This document shows, piece after piece, positions 11,491-23,510 of a stretch of DNA of 64,000 nucleotides. The notes beneath the pieces are model-generated. The model had not been told where the DNA came from and made no database searches. It worked only from the letters and a program-made list of their open reading frames with translations. A program made the position numbers and the translations under genes. The stretch covers positions 8,558,379 through 8,622,378 of the forward strand of contig OZ012695.1 of the NCBI GenBank assembly GCA_963942565.1, written 5' to 3'. Source of the stretch: Maea johnstoni. Taxonomy: Eukaryota > Annelida > Polychaeta > Spionida > Magelonidae. Every line of letters begins with the position of its first letter. Positions within the stretch are counted from its first letter, which is position 1.

Positions 11491-13799
11491 GAGGTAGGCG
11501 ATTCCCAGAACGCCTATTTGCAATGGTGATCTGTGACAAATTCAGCCATCCATCAGACAGTAGATATTCTAGTGATGCGTGCGATCAGCCTTATAGTGGA
11601 GGCCTATGGCTTCAGGCTGCGCTACTGATAAGGATATTTGGGCGATATGACGAGAAGCTGACGTCCCCTGGCCGTTCACACCGATCACTTAACATAGGTA
11701 GATGTAGGCATCCCGCTGGACACTTAATACCAGCCGCCAGACAGCCATAGAAATACCCGCGATTAAGACACGATACCTTTTTCCGCAGCACGCAAGGCGT
11801 TTCACTAAGCTTATTAGTGTTTTGTCGTCTTAATGCAAGGCTTTTAGCACCTGTAAATTTGGACTACCTTTCTACTGTAAACATCGCCTGACTTCATAGT
11901 CAACTTAAAGTGGAACGAAGTTAATGATTTCCGGCGTCTCTTAAGTTGACCTTCAATTAACCCTCATCCAGGTTTTTAAAAATAATTATAGAGTAGGATT
12001 ACCATATCATGTAATTCATTATGCCTTTAACAAATGTGCCACATCAGGTTTGGGGGGAGGGGGGACAGCATGATCGAATTTCATAACAAAGCATTGTGGC
12101 TTGAAGACGAACTTTGAGGTGGCACAGTTAACTTATCATATCAAACAAAATACAAGGCTGGATTTTTAATAAAAAAAAATGAAAGATGACGTCTGTCCGT
12201 GTTCTCTGCCTGGTCTTGTGACATTTTTGAACCACGCATGGAGTCCACTAAGCCATGTGCGTACGAGGTTGTCATGGAAGAGCCACGCGTGACGTCACGG
12301 CGCGTGGAAGATGGTCCCCTCTCCGCAGGGTCCTGCCCCTCCCGTTGTCAAAGAGTTGCATTCACAGTCCACCCCCACCCCTCACCCGTTGTCATCCCCT
12401 ACCCTCCATAAATCACTGTTTCATCAAAGCCCATGCAAAATGCACAAGGAAGGCTTCCAATACTATTCGTCACTATTATCCAATTAGGGCCATGAATTTT
12501 TCACGTGATGTATGATAACTGGCATTATTGCAATGCGAATGCATGCGCTCTATTACCATTGTAGACTAAATAGTGACTGGCCAATAGATCACACATGTAG
12601 TTGGACACGTGCATGTACTGTCTGGGGGAAATAGGAAGATCTGAATGCCTCTGGCAGTATCTCACATGCCTCAGCAGGATTTTGAACCTACCTATTCACA
12701 CTCAAAGCAGCCAAAAGAGGCATGACAATTTTGGCAATATATTACATATGAAGTAATTTTCTAGAAACATTTAAAGGAGAAATGTTGAACTGAAGCCAAC
12801 CAACAACTCTCCTTCAAATATTTTGTGAACTTTCGCTTAATTTGCAAGTTATTTTCAAAAGTAGGAGAGAATCAGAGGATACCTTCTATAGAAACTCTTG
12901 TGTGTTAATGGGTTAAGAAATCAGAATAGTTTTGTCTATATATTAGTAGCGACAAGTCTCGTATTGTAATGCATGTTTAGTGATTGTAATTTGAGGTTTA
13001 CAAACATTATGTACGGTACAAAATAGTGTTAAATAAGGACAACATCTAAAAGCATGTAGATAGAAATAGAATATCAATCTATACTCCACCAAAGGTTTTC
13101 CTTACATCTACACATACGACTTTTGGATGATTTTTCTAACGTTGTTTGCTGTAATATGTGGGGAAAAGTGACCCCCTCCAATGCACTCCCTTTGTAATTA
13201 TGAAACTGCTACCAATATGCCATTCTATTCCACAAGACCACCACTGCAAACAGCTTATTATAATACTCAGAAGGGTGATGCACCTTTATCTGTTTGTGTG
13301 TAAGGTGGAGGTATATTTCCTTTATTCTGGGTAATTTGGATCCCCAGCCTGAAATTCTCTGGTACATAAATGATATTCAAGTAATAAGATCCAGTAAAAC
13401 TACCTCAATCAAGCTCTGCCCAGCATCTTAAAGATGCTCATTCGTCATGCTGTAATGTCTGGGCCCTTGTCTTGAGTTCGATTTCATTAGCCCTGATGCA
13501 TTTTCATCAACAGAGATCTCAGTACAAGTGAAATAATTTACATCGGTGTGAGATAGTTAGACTTGATTTGTGAGTCTGGCCAGCAAAGTTCTCAGTGCCG
13601 TAATGCTCTGAATATTTAGCTGTACATGCCGCTGACATGTACTTTCCAGGTCTCAAGATGTTCTTCAATATCATAAACAACTAGGTAAGTATTCTTAGTT
13701 CTTATACTTTTATCAGGTCTACACCTATTTCTCTCTTTTACATTTCCCAGAAAGCAATACCGGTACATGTTTGCGATCAGCGGATCAGCATCCAAAGTA
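11488..13799. other. Unassigned DNA
   Basis: About 2.3 kb without recognisable coding or repeat structure. A GC-richer patch near 12240-12410 has an open frame in two frames, but the translations are low-complexity and match nothing I know. Confidence 0.4.
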
Positions 13800-14172
13800 A
13801 CTTAGGCTATCGGCCAGGGACCCAAATTATGGATTTTAATTACCCCCCCCCCCCCCCCCCCCATGTAGATGGAATTTTTTACTTTAGATGGATAGGGGAG
13901 TATATGGGGCCTACCAAAATGCCGTGCCCCCACTTTGGGACATGGTCAGATTTGCATAAGGCCTGGTCAAACTGACCACCCACAAATCAGGGAATCGGCC
14001 ACCTGAAGCACACATATATTGAGGAATAATGGGATGGGGGGTTAAGAAACTGACCATAAAAATGCTCACAGTTCATTGAATACCACAAGTTTGGTATCAA
14101 AATGTTGGTCTGGAGGAGACGTATCCTTTAAAATACTAAACACATAACAGACTCTATTCCATGATGTAATAG

Positions 14173-14188
14173 AGGTCATTCAAGGTCA
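14173..14188 (+). promoter_or_regulatory. DR4 AGGTCA repeat, E2 left unit 1
   Basis: AGGTCA-TTCA-AGGTCA. The second half-site is also an extended TCAAGGTCA, and it runs directly into AAAATGGCTGCC (14188-14199), a YY1-like motif. DR4 is the spacing used by thyroid-hormone/LXR-type receptors. Function is inferred. Confidence 0.5.
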
Positions 14189-14576
14189 AAATGGCTGCCA
14201 AATCAAGAATCTGGGATTTTCCCATAATCTATAGTTTCGGTTTATAAACTTCTCAGTTTTTTTGAAGGGATATATTTTATTTCTGTAGCCACTTTTTCAG
14301 AAGGAATGTATTTTAGTGGAGTTGTTCAACATTTTAGAAAGTTCATTAATTAGAATGTTAAGTCTAATTTTGAGATTTAAGGCACAAAGTAGGGTACCAG
14401 GCCCACCTAGTGACCCCAAAAAGTGCCGAAAATGGTAAAAAATTGAAAACATAAATGCCTGTATCTAAGGTTTTACAAGTCGGAAGGGAGCAGATGATGC
14501 ACCAAAATATCAGGTTCAATTTCCTCTTCAATCTGGAAGATTATGGTAAAAAATCCTGAAACTAAGGGTTCATTGA

Positions 14577-14593
14577 AGGTCAAATAAAGGTCA
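14577..14593 (+). promoter_or_regulatory. DR5 AGGTCA repeat, E2 left unit 1
   Basis: AGGTCA-AATAA-AGGTCA, the spacing of retinoic-acid receptor elements. Confidence 0.5.
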
Positions 14594-14995
14594 AAAAGTC
14601 AATATTTCTCTTAAAAATTCAAATTTTGATGAATATGTTTTGACAAAGTAGTTTATGTTTAGTTTGGGTTTTAATTACTCCCCCATGTAGATGGAATTTT
14701 TTACTTTAGATGGATAGGGGAGTGTCTGGGGCTTACAAAAATGACGTGCCCCCACTTTGGGACATGGTCAGATTTGCGTTAGTCCTGGTCAAACTGACCT
14801 ACCACAAATCAGGGAATTGGACGCATGAAGCACATATATATTGAGGAATAATGGGATGGGGGGGTAAAGAAATGGACCATAAAAATGCTCACAGATCATT
14901 GAATACCACCAGTTTGGTATCAAAATGATGGTCTGGAGGAGACTCATCCTTTAAAATACTAAACACATAACAAACTCTATTCCATGATGTAATAG

Positions 14996-15011
14996 AGGTC
15001 ATTCAAGGTCA
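14996..15011 (+). promoter_or_regulatory. DR4, E2 left unit 2
   Basis: Exact copy of the 14173 site, again followed by AAAATGGCTGC. Confidence 0.5.
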
Positions 15012-15399
15012 AAATGGCTGCTAAATCAAGAATCTGGGATTTTCCCATAATCTATAGTTTCGGCTTATAAACTTCTCAGTTTTTTTGACGGGATGTATTT
15101 CATTTCTGTAGCCATTTTTTCAGAAGGAATGCTTTTTAGTGGAGTTGTTCAACATTTTAGAAAGTTCATTGATTAGAATGTTAAGTCTAATTTTGAGATT
15201 TAAGGCACAAAGTAGGGTACCAGGCCCACCTAGTGACCCCAAAAAGTGCCAAAAATGGTAAAAAATTGAAAACTAAAATGCCTGTATCTTATGTTTTACA
15301 AGTTGGAAGGGAGCAGATGGTGCACCAAAATATCAGGTTCAGTTTTCTCTTCAATCTGGAAGATGATGGTAAAATATCCTAAAATTAAGGGGTCATTGA

Positions 15400-15416
15400 A
15401 GGTCAAATGAAGGTCA
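15400..15416 (+). promoter_or_regulatory. DR5, E2 left unit 2
   Basis: AGGTCA-AATGA-AGGTCA. It is preceded by GGGTCA at 15390-15395 with a 4 bp spacer, making a DR4-DR5 triplet. Confidence 0.5.
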
Positions 15417-15820
15417 AAATGTCAATTTTTCTCTAATAAATTCAAATTTTGATGAAGATATTTTGATATTAAAGTAGTTGTGTTTTGTTTGGGTTTTAAT
15501 TACTCCCCCCATGTAGATGGGATTTTATACCTCAGATGGATAGGGGAGTGCCTGGGGCTTACAAAAATGACTTGCCCCCACTTTGGGACATGGTCAGATT
15601 TGCATTAGGCCTGGTCAAACTGACCACCCACAAATCAGGGAATCGGCCACCTAAAGCACACATGTATTGAGGAATGATGGTATGGGGGGTAAAGGAATTG
15701 ACCATGAAATTGCTCACAGTTCATTATATGCCACAGCTTTGATATCAGAATATAGGTCTGGAAGAGACTTATCTTTTAAAATACTAAACACATGACAAAC
15801 TCTATTCCATGATGTAATAA

Positions 15821-15836
15821 AGGTCATTCAAGGTCA
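15821..15836 (+). promoter_or_regulatory. DR4, E2 left unit 3
   Basis: Exact AGGTCA-TTCA-AGGTCA followed by AAAATGGCTGCC. Confidence 0.5.
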
Positions 15837-16235
15837 AAATGGCTGCCAAATCAAGAATCTTCAAGAATCAAGGTATTTTCCCATAATCTCTAGTTTCCTT
15901 TTATGAACTTCTCAGTTTTTTTGAAGGGATGTATTTCTTTTATGTGGCCACTTTTTCTGAGGGAATGCTTTCTAGTGGAGTTGTTAAACATTTAAGAAAG
16001 TTCATTGATTGAAATTTTAAATCTACTTTTCAGATTTAAGGTACAATTTAGGGTACCAGGCCCAACTAGAGATCCCAAAAAGTGCCTAAAATGGTACAAA
16101 TTTGAAAACCAAAGTGACTGATTCTTTAGTTCCACAAGTCGTAATGGAGCAGATGATGCACCAACATATCAGGTTTAATTTTCTCTTTAATCTGGAAGAT
16201 GATGGTAAAAAACAGTAAAATTAAGCGGTCATTGA

Positions 16236-16263
16236 AGGTCAAATAAAGGTCAAATAGAGGCCA
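16236..16263 (+). promoter_or_regulatory. DR5 triplet, E2 left unit 3
   Basis: Two exact AGGTCA at DR5 spacing (16236-16252), then AGGCCA at a second 5 bp spacing. Confidence 0.48.
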
Positions 16264-16657
16264 AAATGTCAGATTTTTGTCTAAAAATTCAAATCTTGTT
16301 GAGGGATTTTGATAAAGTAGTTTTGTTTTGTCATTATATAATGTCCAAAACAGGTTACCACAATAACTGAAAGATATATTACCTGAAATATGGTCCACCC
16401 TTTTATTTTGGACCATATATATACCATATATTAAGTCAATATGGACGTGTGGAATATGGCATTTAGCAAATCCATGCTTATAATAAGTGTTTAAAGACGG
16501 TTGGTGAGGGAGTGCTAGTATGGCACCACTGTTTAGGTCATAGAAGTTGTGAAAACAAAACACCATAGGCATTGTTTGATATCAAAATGTTTGCTGTAAG
16601 ACAATCTTTTCATTTCATTCAATCAACCGAGGGTAGGGTATAGTGTTGTGATATTAG

Positions 16658-16673
16658 AGGTCATTCAAGGTCA
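16658..16673 (+). promoter_or_regulatory. DR4, E2 left unit 4
   Basis: Exact DR4, but the YY1-like extension is lost in this variant unit. Confidence 0.48.
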
Positions 16674-17521
16674 AACTAACCCCAATTTCATGATTTAAGG
16701 TATATCGTCTTTGAATTGTCCATTTAGCAGCTTATTAAATATTTCTGGAATACATCTTTTATCCTGGAAATAGTTTTAGAAATATCTTTATAAAGGATTC
16801 TCAGACATTTTGAGTCATTTCAAAACAAAGTCTGGGCCAATTCTGAATATTCAGGGACCAAAATGACAAAATGACTGATTATGGGTGCACCCAGATATTT
16901 AAGTGAAGCAGCAGAAAGTTGACATAGCAGAGTTGTATGGTATGTCAGCTTTAAAGCTTTTGAACTTGCCTATTGTGTTTGTCATGTAAGATGTTAAAGA
17001 GATTTGAGGAAAAAAGAAGGTAAAATATAGGTAAAAACATTCTTTTTCTCTAGGAATTTCCAATTTAGATGAAGAGATTTTGATGGAAGGTGTGTTTTGT
17101 CATCACTTAATTTCCTGACCAAGTTACCACAATAATTGGCTGACAAAATACCTTAGATATGTTTACTAAACATTTTTTGAAGTGATGTATTTTTTTCTAG
17201 CCACTTTTTCTGAAGGAATGTCTTTTATTTGAGTTGTTGAACATTTTAGAAAGCTCATTGACTTGAATTTCAAGTTCTATTTTAAGGTTTAAGGTACAAA
17301 AAAGGGTACCAAGTCCACCTGGCGACCCAAAAAAGTACCTTAAATGTTACAAATCTGAAAACCAAAATGACTCTTTTAAGTTTCACTGGTTTGGAAGGGA
17401 GTAAATGATGCATCAAAATATTAGGTTTAATTTTCTGTTCAATCTGGAAGATGATAGAAAAATGATACTAATAATATAATTTAGAGTCAGAATGCCTTAA
17501 ATCATAAAAGAGGAGGTAGTT

Positions 17522-17537
17522 TGACCTTGAATGACCT
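17522..17537 (-). promoter_or_regulatory. DR4, E2 right unit 4
   Basis: TGACCT-TGAA-TGACCT, exact. Confidence 0.48.
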
Positions 17538-17932
17538 CTAATATGACAACAGAACACCCTACTCTAGGTTGGTTGCATAAAATGGGAAGATTGTCTTACA
17601 ACAAGTACTTTGATACCAAACAATGCTTATATTGTTTGGTGCTCATACTTTTGATGACCTAAACAGTTGTCACATACTAGCACTTTCTCACAAGCTCTCC
17701 TTATTAGAAACCTGAAATTGCCAAACGTCTTATTCCACACCTCCACATTGACTTAAAACTACCTAATTTTCATCATTAATGGTTCAAAATATATTCTCAG
17801 ATCCTATCTTGGGGTAATTTATCTGTCATTTATTGTAATAACTTGAATTGGAAATTGTAAAATGTCATAACACAACTACTTCATCGAAACTCTCTTTATC
17901 AGAGTATGAATTTTCAAATAAAATTGACATTT

Positions 17933-17949
17933 TGACCTTAATTTGACCT
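17933..17949 (-). promoter_or_regulatory. DR5, E2 right inner unit
   Basis: TGACCT-TAATT-TGACCT, exact half-sites, followed by TGACCC at 4 bp spacing. Confidence 0.48.
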
Positions 17950-18545
17950 TCAATGACCCGTTAATTTTAGTATCACTTTTCCATCATCTTCCAGTTAGAA
18001 GAGAAAATTATACCTGATATTTTGGTGCATCATCTGCTCCCTTCCAACCTGCAAAACTTAAGATACAGTCATTTTGGTGTACAGATTTGTACCATTTCAG
18101 GCACTTGTTGGAGTCGCCAGGTTGACTAAGTACCCTATTTTGTACCTTAAAGCTTGAAATGGAACTTTTGGTCAATGAGCTTTCTAAAATGTTCAACAAC
18201 GCCACTTAAAGACAATAGGCAAGTTTAAAACCCTGTTCTCCTCATTGAAAATAAAAGCTGACATACCATAAGATATAACTCTATTATGTCAACATTCTGT
18301 TGCTTCACTTAGATATTTGGGTGCACCCATATTCAGGCATGTGGCCATTTTGGTCTGTAAATATTCAAGATTGGCCCAGACCTTGTCTTGACGTGACTAA
18401 AAAAGTGTCTGAGGATCCTTTATAAAGATATTTCTCATCTAAAATTAATTCTAGGATAAGAAAATGTATTCCAGGAGAATTCAATAAGCTGCTAAATGGA
18501 CAATTCAAAGACAAAATACCTTAAAGCATGAAATTGGGGTTAGTT

Positions 18546-18561
18546 TGACCTTGAATGACCT
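18546..18561 (-). promoter_or_regulatory. DR4, E2 right unit 3
   Basis: TGACCT-TGAA-TGACCT, exact. Confidence 0.48.
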
Positions 18562-18963
18562 CTTATATTAGAGCAATATACTTTACCCTAGATTGGTTGA
18601 ATTGAATAAAAAAGAAATGTCCTACAACAAGCATTTTGATACCAAACAATGCCTATGATGTTTGGTTTTCACAACTTCTATGACCTATGGTGCCATACTA
18701 GCACTTCCTCACCAACCGTCTGTAAGCACTTATTATAAGCATGGAATTGCTATATGCCATAATCCACACCTCCATATTGACTTAAAACTACTTCATTTTT
18801 ACCGATATATATGGTCAAAAATATAAGAGTGGACCATACTTCAGGTAATATATCTGTCAGTTATTGTGGTAACTTAGTTTGGACCTTATACTATGACAAA
18901 TCGTTACTGCTTTATCAAAATCTCTTCATCAAAATTTGAATTTTTAGAGAAAATCTGACATTT

Positions 18964-18980
18964 TGACCTTTATTTGACCT
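18964..18980 (-). promoter_or_regulatory. DR5, E2 right unit 3
   Basis: TGACCT-TTATT-TGACCT, exact. Confidence 0.48.
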
Positions 18981-19368
18981 TCAATGACCGCTTAATTTTA
19001 GGTTTTTTTACCATCATCTTCCAGATTGAAGACAAAATTAAACCTTATACTTTGGTGCATCATCTGCTTCAGTCCGACTTGTAGAAATAAAGAAACAGTA
19101 ATTTTGGTTTTCAAATTTGTACCATTTTAGGCACTTATTGGGGTCTCTAGGTGGGCCTGTTACTCTACTTTGTACCTTAAATCTCAAAACTAGATTTAAC
19201 ATTCTAATCAATGAACTCTCTAAAATGTTTAACAACTCCACTAGAAAGCATTCCCTCAGGAAAAGTGGCCACATAAAAGAAATACATCCCTTCAAAAAAA
19301 CTGCGAAGTTCATAAAAGGAAACTAGAGATTATGGGAAAATACCAGATTCTTGATTCGGCAGCCATTT

Positions 19369-19384
19369 TGACCTTGAATGACCT
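19369..19384 (-). promoter_or_regulatory. DR4, E2 right unit 2
   Basis: Exact, with the reverse complement of the YY1-like motif alongside. Confidence 0.5.
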
Positions 19385-19785
19385 TTATTACATCATGGAA
19401 TAGAGTTTGTCACGTGTTTAGTATTTCAAAAGATAAGTTTCTTCCAGACCAACATTCTGATACCGAAGTTGTGGCATTTAATGAACCGTGAGCAATCTTA
19501 TGGTCAATTCCTTTACCCCCCACACCATCATTCCTCAATACATGTGTGCTTTAGGTGGCCGATTTCCTGATTTGTGGGTGGTCAGTTTGATCAGGCCTAA
19601 CGCAAATCTGACCATGTCCCAAAGTGGGGGCACATCATTTTTGTAAGCCCCAGACACTCCCCTATCCATCTGAGGTATAAAATACCATCTACATGGGGGG
19701 AGTAATTAAAACCCAAACAAAACACAACTACTTTATCAAAATATCTTCATCAAAATTTGAATTTTTTAGAGAAAAATTGACATTT

Positions 19786-19802
19786 TGACCTTTATTTGAC
19801 CT
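19786..19802 (-). promoter_or_regulatory. DR5, E2 right unit 2
   Basis: TGACCT-TTATT-TGACCT, exact. Confidence 0.5.
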
Positions 19803-20190
19803 TCAATGACCCCTTAATTTTAGGAATTTTTACCATCATCTTCCAGATTGAAGAGAAAATTGAACCTGATATTTTGGTGCATCATCTGCTCCCTTCCAAC
19901 TTGTAAAACTTAAGATACAGGCATTTTGGTTTTCAATTTTCTACCATTTTCGGCATTTTTTGGGGTCACTAGGTGGGCCTGGTACCCTACTTTGTGCCTT
20001 AAATCTCAAAATTAGACTTAACATTCTAATCAATGAACTTTCTAAAATATTGAACAACTCCACTAAAAAGCATTCCTTCTGAAAAAGTGGCTACAGAAAT
20101 GAAATACATCCCTTCAAAAAAACTGAGAAGTTTATAAACCGAAACTATAGATTATGGGAAAATCCCAGATTCTTGATTTGGCAGCCATTT

Positions 20191-20206
20191 TGACCTTGAA
20201 TGACCC
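20191..20206 (-). promoter_or_regulatory. DR4, E2 right unit 1
   Basis: TGACCT-TGAA-TGACCC; one half-site has a single change. Confidence 0.45.
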
Positions 20207-20572
20207 CTATTACATCATGGAATAGTTTGTTATGTGTTTAGTATTTCAAAGGATACGTGTCCTCCAGACCAACATTTTGATACCAAACTTGTGGTATTCA
20301 ATGAACTGTGAGCATTTTTATGGTCAATTTCTTTACCCCCACCCCATTGTTCCTCAATATATGTGTGCTTCAGGTGGCCGATTCCCTGATTTGTGGGTGG
20401 TCAGTTTGACCAGGCCTAACGCAAATCTGACCATGTCCCAAAGTGGGGGCACGGCATTTTGGTAGGCCCCATATACTCCCCTATCCATCTAAAGTAAAAA
20501 ATTCCATCTACATGGGGGGGTAATTAAACTCGCTAAATAAGGCTCTTTTAAGATTTGGCCGATAGCCTAACT

Positions 20573-21206
20573 GTCTCAATAATTCTTTCCATACTAATAT
20601 CAACACATTCTAATCATTCATAAGGTGGTTGCCTAGCACCCTATTGGAAGTGAAGCATAACTACATTAACTCTTTCAGCGAGAATTGTAGCTTCATCTCT
20701 GCTCAATGTGTCACTTTCAAACTTAAAATCTTAAATTTGCTCTACGGATTCATAGCCAAAATAGAGAGAACTGTTCTGTTAAGAAATAAATGGGTTAACA
20801 CAATGACCTATATCTGAAGAAGATTTCCAATAAATTAGACCTTGTTGTTGCCACTTTTCTCCTAGACTAATCAAAAGCAAAAGGCATTCCCTCAAACAAG
20901 TAGATCTGAAGGAATTTCTTCAATAAAGATGCATTAGTAAGAGCAATAAGCGTGAGGCGTTCACCCCTCACCTGTCCTTAGATGCCTCACGGTTATTCCC
21001 CTCTGCAAGTGTTTGCAAAGCGCCCTCTATCGACAGAGGTCACGACAAATACTATGCGCAAACTTCTCCCATCAGCTGAGGCTCACACCATCAGCTAACT
21101 CATGCTCATCCAGAGTTTTTTCGGAACTAGGGTTGGATGCCATGTGTCGGCAGTAGAATGGGTGTAGTAGGGGGGGGGGGAGGTTGACTGTAACGTGTTC
21201 GTGTTC
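20573..21206. other. Unassigned spacer
   Basis: No gene seen. A G-run lies near 21171-21182. Confidence 0.4.
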
Positions 21207-21248
21207 GGCGTTCATTTGCACTACAGGTCTGTAGTGTAAATGAACGCC
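21207..21248. repeat. Near-perfect 20 bp hairpin
   Basis: GGCGTTCATTTGCACTACAG pairs with 21229-21248 at 19 of 20 positions across a 2 bp centre. It could be a cruciform, a tiny fold-back element or an RNA hairpin. Nothing nearby indicates which. Confidence 0.8.
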
Positions 21249-21976
<728 letters not shown>

Positions 21977-22519
21977 GATATGAGTTTGTAAACAGACAGG
22001 TAGATAAATAAAATCACGATGAAACACTTTCATTTACTGAGAACCTGAACAAAGAGTCAGTATGAGAACATTATGAATTGTAATTTAATTTACCTGGCCT
22101 ACGTGTTATGTCCCACGTGCCATCATTTGGATTCTAACTCATTCTATAACATCAAAGGGCACTGACATTTATTTTAAATGTATTTTCCTTTTATCCCTCG
22201 GCCGAGGCGACACATGATAAATACTCGACGTCATATAGTTCTCTTACACATTAATTGAATTATGGAGGTAATGTGCAAAAACAACTTCCTTTCTATCAAT
22301 TAAATGCCTAGACGTATTAATATCAGACATGTCTCTTACCAAACATAGCAGGTCGGGTGTACAGGGATGGTAGATTATACACCTTGGACAATTTCGTCCC
22401 ATATTAAAACCTTCCTCCTTTTGCTTTAAGTCAACACACATTACTTTATTTTATTACCAGTTGACGTCAAACGTCGCCATTGTTATCCTGACTCCGCATA
22501 ACGGTTCCTTTGTTCAATG

Positions 22520-23083
22520 GCGGGGCCCGCAGGCCACGCCTATCTGGAAAGCTGCTCTGAAATGTCCATAGTCCGGACGGCTATGTTGGAAATGCTGAGG
22601 CCGGACTGAATATAATTCTCTATTCTGATTGGTTATAATATAAATGTTGGCCCGGTACATTACCTTTGCCGCGGAAAATCGTGCCTTCCTTATTTTAATT
22701 TAGCATGAAGTTTTCAATTATATAAAATATTTTAAGCGGACATTAAGTATATTTTTCAGTATAGGAAGAAAAATTACTAAAGGAAAAAGTTACTTTGTGT
22801 ATAGAATGAAATCAGGAGACTTCGTAACCAAACTGGTTTGTAACCAAACTGATGCGCACACAAGTAGCTTCGCACCCAAGATATTTCGAAGCCTCCAGCT
22901 TGCGCCTAGAATTCCGATATTTGTTTCATTTCTACAAAAATGATACAAATCTAGTCATTATAAATTATGTTCTTCTATAATGTTAATGTTCTTTATACAT
23001 CCGGTTCCCTCACAAGTTCATAAATAACTTGGCCCCGCCTTTTGACTATTGATGCTTTGCATCTACAACCGTACTTGTGCTGT
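22520..23083 (+). repeat. Dispersed repeat R, copy 1
   Basis: A ~560 bp segment that is the reverse complement of about 30693-31365, roughly 90% identical by eye outside indels. It contains GGCGGGGCC near the left end and its reverse complement near the right, but homology continues ~45 bp beyond the right one, so these are not proven ends. It has no coding potential. It may be a non-autonomous transposon of unknown type. Confidence 0.75.
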
Positions 23084-23396
23084 TTTGGAATTTTGAACTT
23101 TGACACTTACTTACTCACGCGTGAAGTAGCGCCATCTACAGCGTATTTTAGATAAAGTATGGTTAAGATGAGTTGCATTTCAGCTTGTCATCGAATGGTT
23201 CATTGTTCTATATAAAGGTTAAAAAGGCACGAATTTCTTAGCTGTACAACTCAACTGGTCGGATAAATAACCATTGGCCATAAAGTATAGAAACATTGCT
23301 TTTGTCATTTTTTTTCTTCACGACAACACGTGTCATAGGGAAAATGATATCGCTAGAAGATTTCACAAATTCACTTGTTTGAAGCAGTCATTGCGC
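23084..23396. other. Unassigned spacer
   Basis: No feature supported beyond a GCGCCATCTACAGCG motif near 23130. Confidence 0.35.
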
Positions 23397-23428
23397 TATT
23401 ATTATTATTATCATTACTATCATTATTA

Positions 23429-23487
<59 letters not shown>

Positions 23488-23510
23488 ATTATTATTATAA
23501 TGATTATTAT
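23397..23510. repeat. (ATT)n microsatellite
   Basis: ATT triplets with ATC variants at the start and ATA/ATG variants at the end. Confidence 0.95.

Larger units (their letters stand above)
13803..17185 (+). repeat. E2 left arm: four tandem ~825 bp units
   Basis: CATGTAGATGG recurs near 13861, 14690 and 15516, opening the first three units. The fourth (from about 16330) is a diverged variant whose middle part matches 17.6-17.9 and 18.6-18.9 kb in reverse. The left end carries a C-run (about 13844-13861). Confidence 0.85.
13803..20569. mobile_element. E2: 6.77 kb palindromic (fold-back) DNA transposon, relative of E1
   Basis: Ends are TAGGCTATCGGCCA at 13803 and its reverse complement finishing at 20569. 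ACT on both sides (13800-13802 and 20570-20572) is a putative 3 bp target duplication. Inside are four ~825 bp units in each orientation. A landmark DR4 motif lies at 14173, 14996, 15821 and 16658 on plus, and at 17522, 18546, 19369 and 20191 on minus. The three outer pairs are centred on 17190, matching the element midpoint. The innermost pair is offset because the right side is about 200 bp longer there. No transposase frame is visible. Terminal sequence, duplication length, unit length and unit content all agree with E1, so I treat them as one family. Confidence 0.87.
17186..20569 (-). repeat. E2 right arm: four inverted units
   Basis: Reverse complement of the left arm. The reversed CATGTAGATGG landmark lies near 19688 and 20506. 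The innermost unit is ~200 bp longer than its left partner. Confidence 0.85.

Noticed and set aside
11397-11750. 117-residue frame starting with Arg-Glu repeats
   Set aside because: Translation of a (GA)n microsatellite running into unassigned DNA.
16126-16572. 148-residue minus-strand open frame
   Set aside because: It lies wholly inside the E2 left arm, in a repeat unit whose other copies do not keep the frame open.
13803-20569. Reading E2 as ordinary satellite DNA
   Set aside because: Mirror symmetry of the units, matching inverted ends and a 3 bp flanking duplication fit a transposon better.
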